From: Conus ventricosus
Taxonomy: Eukaryota; Mollusca; Gastropoda; Neogastropoda; Conidae
Direction: 5' to 3'
NCBI GenBank assembly: GCA_018398815.1
Contig: CM031628.1
Coordinates: 9,648,544-9,712,543 of the forward strand
DNA: 64,000 bases
Shown here: positions 53,660 through 63,929 of the stretch, piece by piece
Position numbering within the stretch: position 1 is the stretch's first letter
How the letters are laid out: each line of letters starts with the position of its first letter
Made by a program: the position numbers and the translations under genes
Notes under the pieces: generated by a model
Told to the model about the DNA's origin: nothing
Seen by the model: the letters and a program-made list of their open reading frames with translations, nothing else
The model's database searches: none

Positions 53660-54063
53660 TTATGTGCAACAAAATACACAACGGTCATACCAAAGACAAT
53701 AAACCCGATTTCTTGCATCTTTGTTTTTCTGAGGGGGGATAAAAGTCACTGAATTTTTGGTGGGGGCAATGTCTCGATTGGTTTGCCTGTTACAAGATAA
53801 TATTGTTTTTATTGCTTGATCAACATCTTTAAATGTGTAAGCTGCATGCCCCTGTTTTTTCAGTGGGGTTAAATTAAAAAAATCTAACTGCTCAATTCTC
53901 TGCTTTTCATAGCGATCTTGTGCTGCGGCTAGTTGCTCCACAGTTTTGGGTTATGTCTTTTTCTCTCGCCCTTCATCTCGCAGTTTACTAAATGCGAAAT
54001 ACTCCACTAAAAGCGAGCGCATTAACCACAGCGCCGCCTATCATCATTACGAGTGAAGCCATT
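53660..54063 (-). pseudogene. E2 counterpart of the 131-aa protein
   Basis: Piece 53660-53941 reads MEQLAAAQDRYEKQRIEQLD and AYTFKDVDQAI. The hydrophobic N-terminus is displaced by frameshifts near 53950 and 54000. Confidence 0.55.
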
Positions 54064-54081
54064 TTTTATAAATGTAATTTT

Positions 54082-54306
54082 TTATTTACATATTTTAAAA
54101 CTGTCGGGAAATTTTATTCCTTGCTTGACTAGAAAATCTTTCGTGGCAAACAAAGCTGCAATGATAGCAATTAGCTTTGCTGAATCCTCAAAGTCTAGTT
54201 TGCCAAGATCTGCTGGTTTAATTCTTAACAAGCTTTTACCAAGCTTTGGAAATCCTACACTTAGGCCTCCAAACAACAGCAGAATGGTATACAAGGTTGG
54301 TAACAT
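54082..54306 (-). CDS. E2 74-aa hydrophobic protein
   Basis: Intact frame: MLPTLYTILLLFGGLSVGFP, then LDFEDSAKLIAIIAALFATK and the tail KQGIKFPDSF. Two hydrophobic segments suggest a small membrane protein. Transcribed toward the integrase with the 131-aa gene. E1 copy broken. Confidence 0.55.
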   Translation of the reverse strand: MLPTLYTILLLFGGLSVGFPKLGKSLLRIKPADLGKLDFEDSAKLIAIIAALFATKDFLVKQGIKFPDSFKICK

Positions 54307-54360
54307 TTTTTTTCGGTGCTCATTTTTTAGAAAATAAAATAATTATAATTAATAAAAAAC

Positions 54361-54955
54361 ATGAACAGTGATGATCTACTACAGCTACAAGGCAGCCTAA
54401 ACCTTCCTGAACTTATGAATGACCAAGTTGATGACCAAGCTATTATGCCCAAAAAGGAAAGGTTGTATTCTTTGGCAGCATGTGGAAAAACAAAACATTC
54501 CTGGGAACTGAATTCAGCTTTGAACAGATTCAACAGATGTCGCCACAAGACATTATAAAGTATCATAACGGGTATGAGGCGCAGTTGGGGTCCGAGAATG
54601 GTTAAAAAGCGTTGGGCAACACGGTTTTTAGTTTGTACACTAAACTATCAGTAATTTGCTCCCATTGTTTTCTGAACAAGATCTTAACGTATGATTTAAC
54701 GCAAGATCCATTTTAACAAAGTCATTAGAGTCTCTAGGGTTGTGATCTGTATTACAGATTTGGAACATTGTTATCGCCATTAATCATGGGATTAATTACT
54801 TTTTAATCAAATAGACTTTTTATTTTCCCCTTTAAATGACGAGTCGGAAAATTTAGCAGAATCAGGAAACCCTGAATCAGAAAACATTGAATCAAGTCGG
54901 AAAGTGACCAGTAAAAACCCCATCCTGGGGGTGTTAAAGCAGGAAAAAGATTAGC
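54361..54955 (+). pseudogene. E2 plus-strand protein of about 190 codons
   Basis: Keeps the ATG lost in E1: MNSDDLLQLQGSLNLPELMN then AIMPKKERLYSLAACGKTK. A frame change at about 54500 (CTTTGAACAG) separates it from the EQIQQM(S/P)PQDI part, and several later indels follow. Confidence 0.55.
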
Positions 54956-54969
54956 GGAGTGGAACAAAC

Positions 54970-55301
54970 AAAAAAAAATTAATGTTACAAAAAAATAGCT
55001 CATAATGAAAACATAACCCCCGCCAACGCCAGAACAAGTTGATTCAATGCCTGCTATAAAAACTCCATGTTGATTCAAGACCTACAGCGCCCAAAATCTT
55101 CGTGGAATATTGAACTTAAAACTGTTGCCATTTTTGGCGCCCTTGTGCTGCTGGGGCGGTTTTTACTGGTTAAAAATATATAAACAATGGGAGCCAAAAC
55201 AAAAGCAATCAAAAAAATCTGAACCGCTAAATACAAAAAACAACAGCACGCCAGCACCGCCAATAACAAAAGATCATTTTGATCCATTTCAGATGGAATA
55301 A
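54970..55301 (+). pseudogene. E2 small single-span membrane protein
   Basis: Frame 55110-55301 ends in KDHFDPFQME with the basic segment KQSKKSEPLN before it. The membrane segment around 55115-55170 is frameshifted relative to E1. Confidence 0.5.
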
Positions 55302-55365
55302 TATTTTAAAAACTTAAATTTAAATTTTTTTAATAAAAATAGAACATGGCGTATTATAAAATGAT

Positions 55366-55580
55366 GGTGTCAATAAATAAAGACATGGAGTCTATAAAAG
55401 ACATTTCCATAGACCAGAATTGTAATCAATGCGGTGCTTCGGATGTAAGAACTTCATAAGATCTATGCTTTACCAATCTCGCGCAGAAAACGCCGAGCAA
55501 GATATTCTCAGCGATGATGCGTTTTTTTGGGCGTGTGTGTACTATATTAGACATCTACTATTTAAGATAAAAACATAGAT
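55366..55580 (+). pseudogene. E2 Cys-containing small protein
   Basis: Same start words as E1 32126 (MGAGTCTATAAAAGACATTT context, DQNCNQCG), then broken by deletions near 55435 and an insertion near 55470 (TTTACCAATCTCGCG). Confidence 0.45.
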
Positions 55581-55595
55581 TGTATTTTTTTGATA

Positions 55596-55915
55596 ATTTA
55601 AGATAACTTGAATAAGAACTTGTTTGTACTTAGAGGATGACTTGAGGATGACTTAACAAGAACTTATTAAGAACTTGATGTAAATTAATTAAGAACTTAA
55701 TTAAGAAAATTGGGTGATTTAATTTAAAGACTTGGGGTAACTTAATCAAGAACCCTTTTTAAGAACTTGATGTAACTTAATTAAAAACTTAATCAAGAAC
55801 TTTTAAATTTAAAAACTTGGGGTGACTTAATTAAAAACTTAATTAAGGACTTGGGGAACTTAATCAAGAACTTAATTAAGGGCTTGGGGTACTGGGTGAC
55901 TTGGGTGAAGTGTCT
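55596..55915. repeat. E2 AAGAACTT / TTAATTAAG repeat block
   Basis: About 15 words of AAGAACTT or AAAAACTT, separated by TTAATTAA, TTAATCA or GATG(T)A. Longer and more regular than the matching E1 block at 32341-32565. Confidence 0.8.
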
Positions 55916-56007
55916 CAAAGTAGAACTGGGGCCACTTTCTTTGTGACTGAAGGCCACAACTAGGCCAAACGTTCCTATGTGATCAAATTGACCCAGTTTA
56001 CCCGCCG

Positions 56008-56052
56008 CGCTTTGCAGGTCAAAACGTTCTTACAGGAACGTTTGACCTAGTT
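56008..56052. repeat. E2 hairpin with AACGTTC arms
   Basis: AGGTCAAAACGTTC and GAACGTTTGACCT pair around TTACAG. A further AGGCCAAACGTTC lies at 55960-55973. Absent from E1. Confidence 0.75.
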
Positions 56053-56265
56053 CGCTGCTGTGCTCCTTTTTTCTCAACCAGGCTTGCAAAATGGCTTGGC
56101 AGAGTTACAGCAGTTACTGCTGTAGCCAAGCTTTTTTGGCGGCTCTAATCGCCAGTAGTAGTACATCCGTCATTGTATAAATTTTGGGGCATTTATATGG
56201 GGATAGTTCTGGCTACACACTACTCCTCTCCATACTGTAGATGTACTAGACCTGCCTAACCCTAT

Positions 56266-56526
56266 CTATTCTTGCCAGAACCTTCGAAAATCGTTATCCG
56301 TTGCATAAGTTTTTAATAATCCTTTGACGTTTAATATACAGTTCAGCATGCTAATCCCCAGCTTATGGAATTTAGGATAGTGGTAAAAACATATTGAAAG
56401 CTGAATAAGTTTTCTAGCATATGAATCAGACATGCCCACCTGCGCCTGAAGAAATGAACGCCATGTTTGATGCGTTTTTGCTCTTTCAAACATGGCTTTA
56501 GCCCCTCTCAAGCCAGCGTCCAACAA
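56266..56526 (-). CDS. E2 86-aa protein, possible DNA-binding
   Basis: Intact frame: MLDAGLRGAKAMFERAKTHQ, then WRSFLQAQVGMSDSYARKLI and a C-terminal helical part ending DNDFRRFWQE. The middle (SFLQAQVGMSDSYARKLIQL) looks like a helix-turn-helix of phage/virus-type small regulators. First readable minus-strand gene inside the right end, and may be an early regulator. Broken in E1. Function is inference from the helix pattern. Confidence 0.5.
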   Translation of the reverse strand: MLDAGLRGAKAMFERAKTHQTWRSFLQAQVGMSDSYARKLIQLSICFYHYPKFHKLGISMLNCILNVKGLLKTYATDNDFRRFWQE

Positions 56527-56712
56527 TCAACGCGTGATGAATTGTTGGGGCTTTATTTTGTTTTTATCAACATAGCGCCGCTTTTTAAAAAGGAAGCATC
56601 TCACAAAAGTTAAAACACTTATTATAATTGGCCTCATCTTGTTCGTAATGTCATTTTCATTTCCTTGAACCAACAAACCTTGAAGATAGTCGTTCATTTC
56701 CAAAGCAGTCGT

Positions 56713-56907
56713 TCACTTTTTTCTTTTTCTGTTTCCTTCTAGGAAAGCAATACTTTCTTTTCGGTTTTGGCGGCAACGAACATGCTTCACCTCGTTCTTT
56801 TTTTTAACAAATACTCTGACATGCAAGTATGGTAAAACTTGGTGTTCAATGGCGAGAGCCTGCTCTTCAGTAAAACCGGGTAGCCATTTTTTAGAATAAC
56901 ACACCAA
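56713..56907 (-). CDS. E2 64-aa basic protein
   Basis: Frame reads MVCYSKKWLPGFTEEQALAI then EHQVLPYLHVRVFVKKKNEV and a basic tail RKESIAFLEGNRKRKK. It lies upstream of the 86-aa frame in the same direction and may be its N-terminal exon or a separate small gene. No known family. Confidence 0.35.
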   Translation of the reverse strand: MVCYSKKWLPGFTEEQALAIEHQVLPYLHVRVFVKKKNEVKHVRCRQNRKESIAFLEGNRKRKK

Positions 56908-57230
56908 GACAGTACACAGCGCAGTAAAAGCGTCCTGCTAGTCCGGGGGTCAGGGGGGAATGATGAAACCGGGGTTGGTTACTGGTCATGTGAGCGCTGG
57001 ACAGCGCCATCACGCGGCAGAGAAGCTTCGAGAAGGCTGATGTAATATATTTTAATGCGGCAGGCCCGGCGTGAGGGAGTGGGGGGAGGGGGGAAGAGGG
57101 GCGGCAGTATGATTTTTGGCCTCAGTTGTCAGCAGGCGTGAGCCGCCAGCTAACTAGATGACGCACAGCAGAAAAAACACTTTGTCAAGCCTGGGTTTCA
57201 GGGAAGACATGCAGAGAACTAAAAATTAGT

Positions 57231-57235
57231 GTGTG

Positions 57236-57276
<41 letters not shown>

Positions 57277-57279
57277 GTG

Positions 57280-57314
<35 letters not shown>

Positions 57315-57451
57315 GTGTGTGTGTGTGTGTGGTGAGAGAGAGAGAGAGAAAGAGAGAGAGAGTGTGTTAGTGTGGTGTGTGTGTTGTGTGTGTGTGGGGT
57401 GTGTGTTTTGTGTGTGTGTGTGTGGGTGTGTGTGTGTGTGTGTGTGTGTGT
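57231..57451. repeat. E2 GT and GA microsatellites
   Basis: Interrupted GT tract with a short GA tract (about 57333-57361). Confidence 0.95.
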
Positions 57452-57773
57452 TAAATTTGTGTTGTGTGTTGTGTGCGTGCGTGCATACGCACGTATTTTG
57501 TGAAACGCAGAACAGAAAATTATTTTAAACCCACAAGCAATTCTTTGCCACACGTTGCGTTAAGGGCAACTTTACCTTAACGGGCTTTAGGGTGCGCCTC
57601 TCTCTGCTGACAGTCCTACGCTGTAATTAACGCACCGTTAATCGGTAAGTAATCGGATAGCCTAGTGCAACCCCCCCCTTTGTATATGGAGCGCGTTCAG
57701 TCGCGGCTGCTTTTTCCCCTACGTTACTCTATGGAACGTGTTCAGCCACGGCTTACTTTCCCTACGCTACTCT

Positions 57774-57969
57774 CTGAAAACTTTAGTAAATTAGTATTGA
57801 AAACGAATAACCCTTTCACAGTAATGTTTGTTTGTAGATAATCGTTTTTTTTTTGGTTATTGAAGTCTTACTTGTCGAGAACAGGAAAACCTTTATTCCT
57901 GGGGCCACTTTCCCCCCGAAACTGGTTGAGGGCGAAAGTGGCCCAGAATGAAGGTTTTTCCTGTTCTCT
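57774..57969. repeat. E2 right terminal inverted repeat with hairpin
   Basis: Reverse complement of 42272-42459 with a few differences. Terminal palindrome 57877-57969. The loop reads GAAACTGGTTGA, the complement of the left loop, so both ends are in the same configuration. Followed by target duplication ACAAC (57970-57974). Confidence 0.9.
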
Positions 57970-57974
57970 ACAAC

Positions 57975-58755
57975 CAAGCTCAAGTACTACGTGCCTTATG
58001 AATGTACAAACACAAAAAGTCAAGGACCACCCCAGTTTTATAGTGTCTCATCAAGGTGTGCGTTTTTCTGGGAATGACTGGTTATTGTACCGGATCAGAG
58101 GACTGAATTCAGAGAGAAAACATTAGCTAGCGGCATTGTGTACCGATTTAATGTTTGTTTATTTCCCTGGGGCTGGCGGTAGAAGCGTGGCATTCATGGC
58201 TCTTATCTTTTACTGACTGTTACGATCATTTGATCAATTTATCTTTGCGTGTTTGACCAGTAGTGGATTGACCGGTTCAGTCCCCGAAAAAGGGCTAGCA
58301 TGATCACTAGTCAGTGAAACGCTTCTCAATCAGAAAGACGAAACCTCATCGAAAAACAAGAGCAAAGAATATGATATCGGCAGACACAATGTCACTGGCA
58401 AAAAAAGGAAGAAAAAAAAAAAAACAACCAACAACCAAATGCTTCTTACTTCACGATCAATCGTCTGGACAGGGGTTATAAATCATGAAGAAAAACACAA
58501 ACGACTGAGCAACACAGATCACAAGCGCAACAAGCAGACAAACTTCATATGCTGGGCAGTGGTTCACCTGAATTATCGACATTTCTTACCAGTACCCCGA
58601 ATGAAAAAAAAATATCGAAAGGGAGATATGAGACCTCTGCTAAGTTCAACCAAATTAGGATCGCCCCGAGTCAGCATACGGATGAAAACTTTTTTATTTA
58701 ACAGGGAATAACAGTAAAACTGAAGGGGGGAGGTTTTTTCCAGTATTTATTTTTT
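57975..58755. other. No recognised feature up to the assembly gap
   Basis: Unique sequence with one AAAC/AACCA-rich patch (about 58406-58438). No exon or repeat family recognised. Confidence 0.5.
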
Positions 58756-58855
58756 NNNNNNNNNNNNNNNNNNNNNNNNNNNNNNNNNNNNNNNNNNNNN
58801 NNNNNNNNNNNNNNNNNNNNNNNNNNNNNNNNNNNNNNNNNNNNNNNNNNNNNNN
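58756..58855. other. Assembly gap, 100 N
   Basis: Exactly 100 unknown bases, the usual placeholder for a gap of unknown size. Sequence on the two sides need not be contiguous. Confidence 0.99.
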
Positions 58856-59462
58856 GATCATGTAAAAAAAATTGGGGGCAAATAAACACCGGTCTTCTGA
58901 CTTCACAGTGTGTCGTACACTACAAATGCACAAGGTTTAGCTGTATCAAACTGAAGGTAACAATTATAAATCACTGGTGCTCTTTCAGTTTTTGTCCGAA
59001 ACGCACACATACTTATTTCATAAATAAATACCTTTGTGAGATGCAAAAACTGCAGAGGCGTTCCCAGCAACGTACAGTTTTGTTTCGTTCTTACTACTGT
59101 ACGAGTCGAGTCAGTGCTCGGAGTCCGCCATATTGTTTGTCTTCTGCTGCTATGGACGCGAGTCCCTACGAGCTCGGACGAAAGGCTTAGTTTCCGGAAT
59201 GCAAATTCGCTACTTCCCGGCGGAAGAGGCGCCAAGTTTTTGCAGACGAAAATGGAAGAAGAAAAAAAAAAAAGAAAAAAGTAAAAGGTTTAAAATGATT
59301 TTGGACATTACAACTGGTCGCATCGACATAAACTCTAAAATCGATTGTGGGATAGGGCTCAACACTAGCTGATTGCGAGCTTCTTCCAATGCCGGGGACG
59401 CCGCGCCAGAATTAACTTCTTCCCACGAATGTGAAGTGTGGTTGAGTCCGCGTGGACAGGAG
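58856..59462. other. No firm gene; GC-richer patch with promoter-like words
   Basis: Around 59125-59260 the sequence becomes GC-richer and contains CCGCCATATTG (YY1-like) and ACTTCCCGGCGGAAG (ETS-like inverted pair) near an ATG at 59153 with a 12-codon frame. These words often mark housekeeping promoters, but nothing downstream confirms a gene. Confidence 0.25.
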
Positions 59463-59757
59463 TTGTCGCGGTCAAATTTGTTGCTCAGTCAAATCGGTTG
59501 CTGGCATACCAGTTTAGGCAAAAAATGACGTCACCAATGTCCCAGTCTACTCCAAAGCAGAATCGATGGTCTTTAGATTAGAGTAGGGCGAAGCCCGAGA
59601 GAGGACGAAGGACAATGAACGAAGGCCGTTAGGCCAAGTCGTGCTCACACATTTCTGAGTAGGCGGATGTGTGTTGTGGCATCAAATGACGTCATTTTTT
59701 GCCTAAACTGGTATGCCAGCAACCGATTTGACTGAGCAACAAATTTGACCGCGACAA
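59463..59757. mobile_element. MITE with 71-bp terminal inverted repeats
   Basis: 59463-59533 and 59687-59757 are complementary over 71 bp with no difference I can see, starting TTGTCGCGGTCAAATTTGTT. Each arm holds two tandem copies of a 16-bp word (GTCAAAT-T/C-G/T-GTTGCT) and ends internally in the palindrome TGACGTCA. The 153-bp centre has no ORF. No target duplication is clear. The arm sequence is the building block of the satellite at 61565-64000. Confidence 0.85.
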
Positions 59758-60790
59758 GCTCTTCTGGCAATCAACAGCATAAGCGCAGTGGAATCAATGG
59801 AGACGAATGAAAAATGACTTGGTATCCCACCTTATCTTGCCATGGCCAAACCGGGCTGAACTACCCAATCGCACAGGAGAACAAAGTGGAGAAAATCCTA
59901 ACCATGTTTAAGGACTTGTGAGATCAATAAATCCTAAGCTGAAAACTGGTAATGCCGTGGATGTACCAAAGGGAAATAACCGGACGCGCACAAATAACAG
60001 AAATGAAATTGTGGTCACGGACAGAATGGAAAACTGACATAAAAGATGAAAAAAAGTATTATAACCGACGCAACTGATTAAAAAGAAATTCAAAAGTCAA
60101 GCGTTTGTATGACGGGTGCTTCTTCTCTGAAGACATCTGACCACAAAAGTTGTACGTATTACTCTTAACAATACCATATTCCTTGAAATGCTGTTCGTTA
60201 CCAACATTCTTCAGCAATTTCAATTTGAAACCAGTTTTTTTTTTTAATTTAATTTTTTTTTACCATGTAGTTCGAAACTTAAACAAATATTCTTTATGAA
60301 CTGAAGTTTCTCAGTCAAGTGATGTTAGTTTTTTTTCTCAATGCACCAGTCGCTTGACTTTAATTCATTTTTTTAAATCAACTGCGTCGGATAAAGTAGG
60401 CTTTTTTTTCTCTTTTTTTTTTTTCTCCATCTTTCACGTAAACTGATATGTCGATTGTGTTGCTTTCATAGCCCGTCCTGACTTTCTTTATTTTTTATTT
60501 TTTCTTCTTTTTAATCTTTCGTGTAAACTGTGACTGTGCTGCTTTCGTAGACTGTCCAGACTCCATTTCTTTTCATGTTTTTAAATTGTTTAGATATATC
60601 CTGACAAATTTATTTTGATACTGCAGTCTTTAGTTATGGAGCCGAAAGCTCATCATTTTTTTTTTCACTCTGACTAATGCAAAATTTGAGGAAAAGGTTG
60701 ATTTATTGATAATGGTTTGTTTGTTTTTTTCCCCGACGAGCAATAAGAGTTGATAATTTCTAAGGGTAACATATGACCGAGGAGATGCTA
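59758..60790. other. No recognised feature (T-rich spacer)
   Basis: Unique sequence with several poly-T runs. Two neighbouring blocks look alike (TTTTTTTTCTCTTT...CGTAAACTG...GTGTTGCTTTCATAG and TTTTCTTCTTTTTAATCTTTCGTGTAAACTG...GCTGCTTTCGTAG, 60400-60560), suggesting an old local duplication. Confidence 0.45.
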
Positions 60791-60791
60791 A

Positions 60792-60798
60792 CCCCCCC

Positions 60799-60829
<31 letters not shown>

Positions 60830-60884
60830 ACACACACATTCCCCCATCTGGCCCTTGTCCCCCGTGGGAGAAAGGTAACTAATA

Positions 60885-60915
<31 letters not shown>

Positions 60916-61033
60916 CGACGCTTCACGTTGCATATAGCCCTGTCTATCAGGGCTGTTCTCAAACACTTGAACATATATTTACAGGCGCACATACTTTACA
61001 TCCTGTATCACTCCCTCCATAAACACGCGCGCG

Positions 61034-61102
<69 letters not shown>
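60792..61102. repeat. Poly-C, AC, GA and CG/AC low-complexity tracts
   Basis: C homopolymer (60792-60814) with AC tract to 60838, GA tract 60890-60914, then CG tract (61026-61042) with AC tract to 61102. Confidence 0.95.
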
Positions 61103-61104
<2 letters not shown>

Positions 61105-61564
61105 TACTCTGGAAAACCTACAGATGCAAAAATAACGAGGAGCGTGTCATTGGTCCCAAGGTTCGTTGGTCTCAAGGTTCAAAGTACTACTTACTCTGAT
61201 AAATGAAAATGATGGTTCTAAAATTCGAGGACGGGAGAGGATGAAAGGTTGAGATTGTTGTGGGGCAAGAGGGAGAAAGGAGGTGCAGGGAAAGGGGAAG
61301 AAGTGAAAGTGCAGAGAGGGTGGGGACGATTGAGTGAGAAAGAGAGAGAGGTTGTCTATGCTTGCGAGCGCGATGTTGTGCATGTCCCTCACTTGTGACT
61401 ACTTCATTGCTGACAGATGATAATGATAATGTGGACGTTAATTCTTCAAGACGAGCAGGCAGCAAAGTCATGATTACGACAGGCAGTTATAGTACAGAAG
61501 ACGAGAACTATCAATGTACCTTGGGACCAACGGGCCTTGGGACCAATGGCATGATCCCGAAGGT

Positions 61565-61939
61565 GTCGCGGTCAAATTCGTTGCTCAGTCAAATTCGTTG
61601 CTGGTATACCAGCTTAGGTTGCTGGTATACGACCTTAGCCAAGAATGACGTCATAACGGGTAGTTGCTAATGGCAACGGCCAAACTCCACAGTTTAAGAC
61701 AACCGCTACTACTACTCGATTTTTTGGCAGTATTGGCATTGAATTTGACCAGGCAATGAATTTGACCGATACGGTCAAATTCGTTGCTCCAGTCAAATTC
61801 GTTGCCGTGCAATATCCTGACCACTCCTGCTGCTACTACTGTTACTACTACTACTACTACTACTAGAATATTGTTGGTCATTGTGCCAAATCAGTAGTGG
61901 CAATGAATTTGACCAGGCAATGAATTTGACTGATACTGT

Positions 61940-61983
<44 letters not shown>

Positions 61984-62644
61984 GAATATTGTGGTCATTG
62001 TGCCAAATCAGTAGTGGCAATGAATTTGACCAGGCAATGAATTTGACTGATACTGTTACTACTACTACTACTACCACTGCAACTCCTACCAGAAATATTG
62101 TTGGTCATTTTTCCGGATCAGGAGTGGTCATAATATTGCACGGCAATGAATTTGACTGGAGCAACGAATTTGACAGCGACGGTCGCGGTCAAATTCGTTG
62201 CTCCGGTCAAATTCGTTGCCGTGCAATATCCTGACCACTCCTGCTGCACCACTGTTACTACTACTACTACTAGTAGAATATTGTTGGTCATTGTGTCAAA
62301 TCAGTAGTGGCAATGAATTTGACCAGGCAATGAATTTGACTGATACTGTGGTCAAATTCGTTGTTCCAGTCAAATTGGTTGCCGTGCAATATCCTGACCA
62401 CTCCTGCTGCTACTACTGTTACTACTACTACTACTGTTACTACTACTACTACTACTACTACTACGAGAAATATTGTTGGTCATTGTGCCGGATCAGGAGT
62501 GGTCATAATATTGCACGGCAACGAATTTGACTGGAGCAACGAATTTGACCGCGACGGTCGCAGTCAAATTCGTTGCTCCAGTCAAATTCGTTCCCGTGCA
62601 ATATCCTGACCACTCCTGCTGCTACTACTGTTACTACTACTACG

Positions 62645-62678
<34 letters not shown>

Positions 62679-63888
62679 GAATATTGTTGGTCATTGTGCC
62701 AAATCAGTAGTGGCAATGAATTTTGACTGATACTGCGGTCAAATTCGTTGTTCCAGTCAAATTCGTTGCCGTGCAATATCCTGACCACTCCTGCTGCTAC
62801 TACTGTTACTACCACTACTACTACTACCAGAAATATTTTTGGTCATTTTGCCGGATCAGGAGTGGTCATAATATTGCACGGCAACGAATTTGACTGGAGC
62901 AATGAATGTGACCGCGACGGTCGCGGTCAAATTCGTTGCTCCGGTCAAATTCGTTGCCCTGCAATATCCTGACCACTCCTGCTGCTACTACTGTTACTAC
63001 TACCACTACTACTAACTACTACTACAACTACTACTACTAGAATATTGTTGGTCATTGTGCCAAATCAGTAGTGGCAATGAATTTGACCAGGCAATGAATT
63101 TGACTGATACTGCTGTCAAATTCGTTGTTCCAGTCAAATTCGTTGCCGTGCAATATCCTGACCACTCCTGCTGCTACTACTGTTACTGCTGCTACTACTA
63201 CTACTACCAGAAATATTGTTGGTCATTGTGCCGGATCAGTAGTGGCAATGAATTTGACTGATACTGCGGTCAAATTCGTTGTTCCAGTCAAATTGGTTGC
63301 CGTGCAATATCCTGACCACTCCTGCTGCTACTACTGTTACTACTACTACTACTACTACCAGAAATATTGTTGGTCATTGTGCTGGATCAGGAGTGGTCAT
63401 AATATTGCACGGCAACGAATTTGACTGGAGCAACGAATTTGACCGCGACGGTCCGGTCAAATTCGCTGCTCCGGTCAAATTCGTTGCCGTGCAATATCCT
63501 GACCACTCCTGCTGCTACTACTGTTACTACTACTACTACTACTACTACTACTAGAATATTGTTGGTCATTGTGCCAAATCAGTAGTGGCAATGAATTTGA
63601 CCAGGCAATGAATTTGACTGATACTGCGGTCAAATTCGTTGTTCCAGTCAAATTCGTTGCCGTGCAATATCCTGACCACTCCTGCTGCTACTACTGTTAC
63701 TACTGCTACTACTATTACTACCAGAAATATTGTTGGTCATTGTGCCGGATCAGGAGTGGTCATAATATTGCACAGTAACGAATTTGACTGGAGCAACGAA
63801 TTTGACCTCGACGGTCGCGGTCAAATTCGTTGCTCCAGTCAAATTCGTTGCCGTGCAATATCCTGACCACTCCTGCTGCTACTACTGT

Positions 63889-63929
<41 letters not shown>

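Larger units (their letters stand above)
42272..57969. mobile_element. Polinton/Maverick (adintovirus-like) element E2
   Basis: A 15,698-bp element in the same orientation as E1 with the same gene order. Target duplication ACAAC at 42267-42271 and 57970-57974. Terminal inverted repeats are about 190 bp with near-perfect terminal palindromes. Terminal palindrome arms differ from E1 while the inner TIR is shared, so E1 and E2 are sister subfamilies rather than a tandem duplication. Genes are frameshifted nearly everywhere: small indels in 42.7-47.5 kb, homopolymer smearing around 50.1-51.6 kb, fairly clean from 51.7 kb on. Confidence 0.9.

Noticed and set aside
18410..57969. Composite transposon made of E1 and E2 as two ends of one larger unit
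   Set aside because: Each element has complete TIRs and its own distinct 5-bp target duplication, so they inserted independently.
58262..58345. Hammerhead ribozyme around AGTCAGTGAAACGC
   Set aside because: No CUGANGA core and no closing stem II; only a GAAA-containing word.
59090..59290. Housekeeping gene start with YY1 and ETS sites
   Set aside because: The ATG opens only 12 codons and no splice-bounded continuation was found; left as a weak note.
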